From contig JAACJK010000123.1 of assembly GCA_013368325.1 (NCBI GenBank), positions 1 to 64,000 of the forward strand: a stretch of 64,000 nt of DNA. Direction: 5' to 3'. Every line of letters begins with the position of its first letter. Positions within the stretch are counted from its first letter, which is position 1. This document shows positions 57,288-64,000 of the stretch, in pieces. The notes beneath the pieces are model-generated. The model did no database searches. It worked only from the letters and a program-made list of their open reading frames with translations, and had not been told where the DNA came from. Source of the stretch: Ephemerocybe angulata. Lineage: Eukaryota; Basidiomycota; Agaricomycetes; Agaricales; Psathyrellaceae. A program made the position numbers and the translations under genes.

Positions 57288-57614
57288 TCGTAGGATGACT
57301 TGGAGGCGCGGTGGAGGTGGATGTATAGATGCATCAAGTGCGGGGAGAAGTTCTTCTTTTCTAAGAATGTGAGTGAGGAGTATGCTACCATTATATGCCT
57401 GATGATCGGTGGAGTCAAAATTTGAATTTTGTTTGGGCGCTTGTTGACTAGGCGCAGAAACATTGGAAAACGCATAAAATATCCGCGCCTCAACTCCAGA
57501 ACCTTGTTTGCGGAGAAGACCAAGACGCGGAAGTCGACTGGCGACTTTGCTTATGGGTCTAGTTCGAAAGCTAAACTTAGTGAAGCGGAGGGGGGACGGA
57601 GAGCCACCATCTAA
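57288..57614 (+). pseudogene. Truncated, frameshifted copy of the zinc-finger gene
   Basis: Bases from 57290 encode DDLEARWRWMYRCIKCGEKF, as in the gene at 54.4 kb. The intron follows, and the last exon starts GCGCAGAAACATTGG at about 57452. Signal peptide and first exon are missing. An extra T in cttgtttgcgg (near 57510) shifts the frame of the last exon relative to the intact gene. The intron is also diverged. Confidence 0.8.
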
Positions 57615-57829
57615 ACATTCTGTCGTCTCAGGACGGGCGCTTATTGTACAGCTCTATTCCTAACACACCGTCGCCTACATACCCAGTCTGTCTTCTCATG
57701 TATTAACCTACAATGTTGACACCATCCACCGTGAAGGATGCGGCCGCTTCGCCCGTGAGAGCCCCTTATTAATATTGTGTTTGCTGGATAAATCTCGTCG
57801 ATGCAAACCAGCCTTGTTGATGTACTACT

Positions 57830-60361
57830 TCATGTGAGAGTCGGACTAGAGTAAAAGCAGAGTGTTACGCAAATGATACAGATGTTAAACACGATACGCG
57901 ACAGTATACGACTGCAAATGGCGGTCCCGTTACAGCAAGAGACTGGAGCGTTCGGGGGATCGTGAACGAAGGAAGTGGAACCACGATGTACCGCTCGTTT
58001 TATATGCCCGGTTTGGCACCCCAGCAGTAGGCCGGAAACCATTAATAGGACCACGGCACTATCGCCAGGGCTAGTTACAGGCTCCTGGGATAGATGAATC
58101 TTGAGAGCTAATATGGAGGTAGCAGCGAGGATGGTCCACTGCGCGAGCCTAGAGATCGCGTACCGAGCTTCCTCGGCCAGGTATTGAAGCAGCCAGGACG
58201 CCCCGGGCACAATTTTGCCGTCCTCTCTGGCAAATCGTTGAGCTTCGTTTCTCCAATACCTGCATACTGGATGGCAAAACCAGTCAGGGCTGCACTATTA
58301 TAGAAAAGGCTTGATATCAGCTACTAGTAACACATTTCCGTGTGCCAACCGTGTGCTTGAGACAATAGGTTGGCTACTACATAGTACTCACGTCTTGGTG
58401 AATAGCTTCTAGCCATAGATAAACAACGCCGGGAATCTCCCTATGATATGCGTGGCCAAGAGTTGCTATACTGTTCGCTTGGGGAACCTCGAAGAGCTTT
58501 GGGATCCACCAAGACACGTCGCAGGCAAGGAGGGCCGCCTTGAATGATCCTTCCTGCCAAGGAATCCAATCCCGGCCACGTTCCTGGCCATTATGCAGGG
58601 TCAAGGAAAGGAAACAGTGGTTGAAATACCTAGCTTCCTTCTCTGTGAGCGCGCAAGCTGGTTCTTTGGCTACGGAGCCCAGTGCGGCAAGAAGATGGTC
58701 AGAATCAACCCTTGCGCTAAGATCTCATTCGAACGCACATTTCAATATTTCAACGGTACGTGCTTTGAGTAGAGCGCTGCTGCTCTTCCTTTCTTGACGA
58801 TGGGGAGGCCGTTCCGTCGAGGATCTGAAAGAAATTCCTGGAATGTTCGGTGATAAAAGTGGAACTCGGCCTCCAGATCGTCGCGCGGCGGAATGGCTAT
58901 CAGCGATGCCAGGTTATCGAGGAGGGAGTCTGCCTCCCCTGGGTACGTCGAGAGTAACATTCTCCAAAAAAATGCCGAGCGTGGCAGATACGATGGCTCC
59001 CAGTAAAAGTTGTCGACGATGACTACTCCTCCGTAGCTATCCCAAATTGATATCCAGGTCGCTAAGAGCTCCGGGTCATGGCAGCGGCTCATGATAGAAG
59101 TGTAAAGCTGGTCTAATGGCGCGAGCGGACTCGGGCCTTTCGTGTCAGCGCACGTGTTGTTCTTAAGGAGTTGTTCCAGGAGGAGGTATGGGTTCCTTGA
59201 AGGCCCGTCAACGAAACGGAGGACGGTGGCCGCGTAAATAAACTGCCCAGAGGCAAGTGCTACCAGGAGTTTGATTATCTCTTTGGACGGCCACGAGGCG
59301 GGAAGATCAGGATGTCGGAATCGAATCTCGGCGAACTTGGCGGTGAGAAAGAGCTCGATGTCGGTGTCGGGATCGTATTTATTGTCCAAGAATATTTCGC
59401 GGTAGGTGTCTGTACCGAGGTCGGAGAAGAAGTGGCGAATGACTGTCTCTGGGCGGCTGAAAACTATAACGCGGAAAGGGCAAGCAGGATCGCTGACCAA
59501 CTGCTTGAGGACGTTCAATATCTCGGCCTGTGACTCTTCGTTTCTCCTGCGCCTTTGTTCGAGTTCCTCTCCTTCGTTCTTCTGTGTGGCATCCCCTATC
59601 GTGGCAGAATGAGGAGGAGAACCTGCCTCGCACTCATCCAGCCCGTCAACAATGATAACCCTGGGGATTGGCTCGGACGACTCAGATTCTGCCAAACGAC
59701 GGGCGGCCCATTCCCGTAGTGGGCGCAGAATCAGAGTCTCCAGCTGATCCCCCAGCCGCTTCTCGAATATCGCAGGATCTTGTCTAATGGCAAGCTCGAC
59801 CTCCCGAGACGCGTCCTGGAAGCATTGGAGGCGCATGATCTGATACGCCAGCGTTGCCACGAAATACCGCTTCGACCACCGCCTGATGTCGCCTGAAAAG
59901 GACGAGAAGAAGAAAGCACCCGCCATTGAACCTTGGTTGTGGCACGCCTCTGCGATCGACCCAGCAATGGCTGTCTTTCCTGTCCCCGCTGGGCCAGTAA
60001 CCCACATGATGTCGCTCGTCAGGCCTGCCTCGCTGTTAGCACTGGCACTCGTGCGCGTTGCCCACCCGAGGATGCTGTCCTGGACTGCCACCCTTGTGTC
60101 TGGATGGCATTTGGGTACGTCGCATCGGTCGTCAGAGTTGTGCAAGGCACCAGCGGCGATGTGGGGTAGAAGAACTGTATACATTCACATGGATGAGTAC
60201 TCTCACTCGAGGATGTCATAGAGTGGTATGGACGACGCACGTTGTGATACACCGTCGGTCGGTGGGGCAGATACGCGGAAGTCGTTGTAGTTGCCGTGTA
60301 CTGTAGGAGCGTGTATGTCTCCAGCTCTGATCTGATTAGCGTTCTCGAAGAGACGGGACAT
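57830..60361 (-). CDS. NACHT-domain STAND NTPase with hydrophobic C-terminus
   Basis: Four exons give 776 residues: 60361-60241, 60174-58755, 58716-58392 and 58294-57830. Order of motifs: N-terminal linker GDIHAPTVHGNYNDF; AFHNS-type box (ALHNSDDRCDVPKCHPDTR); Walker A GPAGTGKT at about residue 101; AYQIMRL; Walker B VIIVDGLDECE; sensor VIVFSRPE; and a C-terminal NACHT helical part ending FYHRTFQEFLSDP. The last exon adds about 155 residues with hydrophobic segments (ILAATSILALKI, VVLLMVSGLLLGC, RIVFNICIICVTLCFY), which may anchor it in a membrane. No WD40, ankyrin or TPR repeats follow. Fungal NACHT proteins act in non-self recognition and regulated cell death; that role here is inference. 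The third join needs a 38-base intron, short for this gene set. Confidence 0.82.
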
Positions 60362-61732
60362 GCGAGAATTGAAGTTGTGAGGGTGTGGTGGAGAGGTTGC
60401 AGATGGAAACCTGAAGCAAGTAAGGCCTAGAGGCTAAGTGGTAGGACATGCACAGCAATGGCCCAACGCCTCGAACACGAGGATCCAGGATGAATCGATG
60501 ACAGGCTGCTGAAGCTTGGCAAATGAGCTCCGACAAACTCCGCAATACATAGCCACAGTAACTGGGCGCTTAATCTCTGAACGAAGTCAGGGCCCGGCCC
60601 GGTTTGGACCATGAAACTTGTCAGGTCGACTAGCGGCACAACTGCTCCTACCAGACTTACGCTGAGCGCTATATAACCTGGCACCGAGGACCTTTTCAAA
60701 CGCAGTTGCAAAGGAGTCAGACTCAGGTCAATTGGCTCCTCAAATAGGAGGCCTCCTGGCCCAGCAGGCATGAAGCGCTCACGCTAGCTCTTGCCATCCC
60801 TCCCGTCTTGCTCATTCCAAGCGACCCACCTGCCACCAGCCACATCGAAGATCATCTTCGTCCATTCCAATCCAATCCAGGGCCCATCGGAGCCATGACC
60901 CAGGCGCGCGCTCGAACCGTCGGCGCCTATCACCTCAGCACCCACGCACGGACCGTGTGAGCGCCCCACCGAGTCACCTCGCGTCACAGAGCGGCATTCC
61001 CACGCCCCGCCCTGGGAGCGCATCGCACGCCACCCGAGGCCCCGACGCGCTGGCTGGAATGATGAATCGTCGACTCGGAGGATGCCCATCTTTCTTCCCT
61101 CCCCCCCTCGCTGTCTGTCTCCTCTGCCTTCCTGCGTCAACCAGGTCCATCCTTTCCCTTCCCTCGAGTTACTCCCCTCTGCATCTACGATATCGCAATG
61201 GATTGCTTTATGGTTCATTATTCTATGGTACATTGTGTGAGCAACTGCAACGCCAACCAAGCTCGACCGCCCGACGCCCCGAAGCACGCTATATACAAGA
61301 TAAATCCAACGACCGAGCGACATCTATGCCCTATAAGAGGACGTCTATCGTACGCAAGAACGAAATAGAGAGAGAAAGAAGGAACGCCCGAAGGCCGGCT
61401 ATATACAGCATATGAAAGACGAAGCAAAAGCGAGCCCGAAGTCTGAAGAAGAAGAACGAAACCGAAACAACGTGTGCGTGTGATATGCGAGTGTGATTAG
61501 TGAATGAATGGAGTGTCCGACCGACAAGCATGCCAGTACCAAGATGATGTGTGTGCAACGAAACCAAGAGAGAAATCGAAACGAGCGACTGAAGCCAGAG
61601 AAAAGAAAGATAAACCGACACGGAAGACACGAACAGCAACAGCAACACGCGGCACCGCCAGAAGCATGGGCATTTAGACAACCAGCACCACCGTTCGACG
61701 CCCTTTCTTTTCGATTGCTGAGAGCGCGAAAC
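60362..61732. other. Intergenic stretch with TATA-like box of the NACHT gene
   Basis: Minus strand ttatatagc at about 60670-60678 lies about 310 bases upstream of the NACHT start. From 61300 to 61650 the sequence is rich in purine runs (agaaagaaag). No supported gene. Confidence 0.45.
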
Positions 61733-62437
61733 CTAAATCGATCCACAGAGCAAGGCCGTCTTCAGATTCGCCCGCCCAAACCGTCGCGCCGCCATCCACA
61801 CCGGCCTCAACACGCCCTGGCGGAACTTGAGATACTGAGCGAGCAAGCGTGCACCATTCCACCGATAGAGCGTCCAGCGAGAGAGGATGGCGATGGCGAA
61901 ATATATAAACGACGACAGTGAGTTCCCAGTCCAATGCGCTTAAGAGGGAAACAAGACAAACAACGTACCAAGCATGCCATCGCCGACCGACTCTCGCGCC
62001 TCCTCCACCGCTGCCTCAAGATGAGCACAGGCAAGAGCCGCTGCCCAGCATGCGCAACGACGACGCCCTCGTCGTCATAATCAACCTCCTCGTCCACCGA
62101 CTGGACCTCATCGTCGACATCTTCCTCCGCCTCGCCGTTATCGTCGCCGTCGCACACCTGCACAAATCGAATCAGCATCATCCACATGGACATCATGCAG
62201 CAGCACGACCGACGGAGGACTCAGACGAACCTGGCTCGTACGGCGACGCGAAGCCGCTTGAAGCTGCCTTCTCAAGAGCACGACGGCCTCGGAGTCGTCG
62301 CGGTCGATCTCCGTGGTCTTCGAGTGCGGGTAGCGGAATAACAACTGGGATGGACGACGGCAAGCGGGCCCCAGCAGGCCTCGGGGCGGCGGGTATACTG
62401 CTGTCGATGGGACTATGGCCTGTCGTTGTTGCATCAT
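61733..62437 (-). CDS. Tentative small Arg-rich protein, three exons
   Basis: Exons 62437-62231, 62157-61969 and 61816-61733 join at phase 0 with GT-AG introns to give 159 residues. The product starts MMQQRQAIVPSTAVYPPPRG, has an acidic middle (EAEEDVDDEVQSVDEEVDYD) and a basic end (RQRWRRRESRSAMACL). No family recognised. Support is only open phase-consistent exons with plausible splice sites; antisense frames of similar length exist. Confidence 0.35.
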
Positions 62438-64000
62438 GCCCGATAAAGATAGACTGGTTCCCTTAAATTAATGTGTGTGTGGTGGATGTAATTTTGGAGC
62501 TGGCAGGCGTTGAGTGTGTAGTAGTAATCTAGTGGAGTAGGAGGCGACTAGAGAAAGCGTCGCGGAGGAGGTAGAGGAGAGGAGGGGCGAGGAAAGAAGA
62601 GAGGGAGGAGGCGAGAGGGAGGAGGTGGAGGTGGACGAACGAAAGAGGAAGTCTCCAAGCCTGCAGCCCAAGCAGGGTTCCGCAGCAAAGGGTAAGTATG
62701 GAACCCAGAACGGGGAGCTCTATAAACTCGAATGGTCCCCGTATCACGCGCCCACTGGCACAGACCACGCCTCCGTTATTTCAAACGGGCGAGATCAACC
62801 GGGAAAAGAGGGTTGGTCTGCGGAGGCGAGAAGGCGAAACGGGGTGGTAATGAATGAAATGGGAAGTCGGCAGCCAGAATGCTGCAGCTTCGCCAAACAA
62901 GTTCTGCAGGGCCAAACATGGCAGCCAATCGAGCGCCGGGCCCGACCTATCAAATCGCCGTCCCAGATCCATGTCATGCCGGTTCCATTGTCGTCGTCGC
63001 TACCGTTACAGTCTTCGATGGTGGCTGGAATGGTCAGGGAAATTAACTGGGGCAGGTGGGGGAGGTGAAAGGAGGTGCGGTGCAGTCATTCGAATCGAAT
63101 CGCGAAAGACACGGGGGTGATGGATCTCAGAAGAATCAAGAAGCATGCCGTACCCGTCACAGACCTATACCATAGCCTTGACAGTGAAGGTGTTCATCTG
63201 GGACCAGCCTAGGTATGTGACAGCTCGATAGCTCAATGTATTTCTCCAGTGGCGCATCGCTGATTCTGAACCTTAGCTCCAGGGGTAGGGAGAGACCGTA
63301 CTCGATTTGGGCAAAACACGACCGGTTCCATCTCAGTCTAACTCGTTCGGTGAACGTCGCTGACACTCCTCCGTAAACTCCAGATATATAGTGGGGTAAA
63401 CGAAAGTGTACCCAGCTCGTCGCAGGAAACCGACGCGTTCAAACTCGTCGATGCTGCAGGAGGAACACCCAGCCGCCCACTTTGAACCAAGAGTACACCA
63501 CACCACACCCTTTCGTGGGACTGACAAGCTGGAACGGCCCCGACGTCGAGCGCATCGAATAAACCAGGACATTGGCCCACGAGGACAATGAATCCACGCG
63601 TAACCGACTGGCGTACGACGCGGCCGACATTCGGAAAGAGGGAGGGTCCGAATTGTAACGGTGCGTGAGCCAGCTCCCCAAGTTAGTACGCCTTCCAACA
63701 GCATGTCCAGGTCGTACACCAGACGCCAGCCATACCCTCCCCACACCCTCTGTCACCATTCTGCGTACCAAGACGTCCCCACAATCCCAACCACCAACGA
63801 GCCTAACACACCCGCTGCTGGACAGAACTCGTCCTTGACCACACCCGGACATAGAAAAGGTCCTCCAACCCCACCCCTACGCGGCTAAAGCCGAAGGACT
63901 GTCCCACCCCGCTCGTAGAATAACACCACGGGACGACCAGGCCTCGACGGCGTTGGGCTATGTCCAACGTCTCATGATTCGACGACCAGTGAAAGAGGCG
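62438..64000. other. Right end of the window, no supported gene
   Basis: Purine-rich patch at 62560-62650 and a TATA-like ctctataaactcg near 62719. On the minus strand at 63850-63330 two overlapping frames show weakly coding-like runs (FERVGFLRRAGYTFVYP), which could be part of a degraded or spliced gene; no model could be made. Confidence 0.4.

Noticed and set aside
60427..60771. 114-codon ORF on the minus strand upstream of the NACHT gene
   Set aside because: It lies over the TATA-like promoter region and has no family support; more likely leader or spacer sequence.
1..64000. CRISPR arrays, operons or ribosome binding sites
   Set aside because: The genes are intron-rich and eukaryotic; the only regular array (6.3-8.3 kb) has contiguous long units without spacers.

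Overview
This window is nuclear DNA from a filamentous basidiomycete, most likely an agaricomycete. Genes are split by many short GT-AG introns (about 40-75 bases), some coding exons are only 12-20 bases long, and several families typical of mushroom-forming fungi are present: a FunK1-type protein kinase, a NACHT-domain STAND NTPase, F-box proteins without introns, and an Argonaute. I saw no tRNA, rRNA or CRISPR. Exon boundaries below were worked out by hand from splice signals and reading phase; no database was searched.

Layout. 1-6 kb: remains of a gene with a tandemly duplicated exon, a proline-rich protein gene built from duplicated phase-1 exons, and an unrecognised gene on the minus strand. 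6.3-8.3 kb: a tandem satellite array with two unit lengths (about 188 and 146 bp). 8.7-15.9 kb: a Ser/Pro-rich protein whose 5' end is unresolved, the kinetochore protein Spc19, a hotdog-fold thioesterase and a stomatin-like SPFH protein. 17.5-21.8 kb: a full-length Argonaute with about 27 exons. 23-27 kb: a FunK1-like kinase and a low-complexity multi-exon gene. 28-29.6 kb: a multiply broken UBP14/USP5 deubiquitinase pseudogene. 30.4-33.6 kb: two small genes and a 360-bp hAT-like miniature transposon.

34.4-45.0 kb is the most unusual stretch. Four tandem paralogues (A-D) on the minus strand carry an N-terminal region resembling a beta-trefoil lectin and two C-terminal repeats of a second domain. 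Directly upstream of the last copy lies an intronless 871-residue protein with a collagen-like glycine-rich region, long helices around a hydrophobic segment, and a C-terminal beta-rich domain. Paralogues A-C share a 14-bp element about 270-300 bp upstream of their starts. This looks like a fast-evolving, possibly defensive, gene island; that reading is inference.

47-58 kb: a 1.7-kb F-box gene segment is present as two inverted copies (about 94% identical proteins). Between or beside them lie an arrestin-like gene, TAF4 (TFIID subunit), a small gene for a secreted protein with one C2H2 finger, and a broken partial copy of that finger gene. 57.8-60.4 kb: a NACHT NTPase with a hydrophobic, probably membrane-spanning C-terminus. 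The last 3.6 kb holds one tentative small gene and otherwise nothing I can support.
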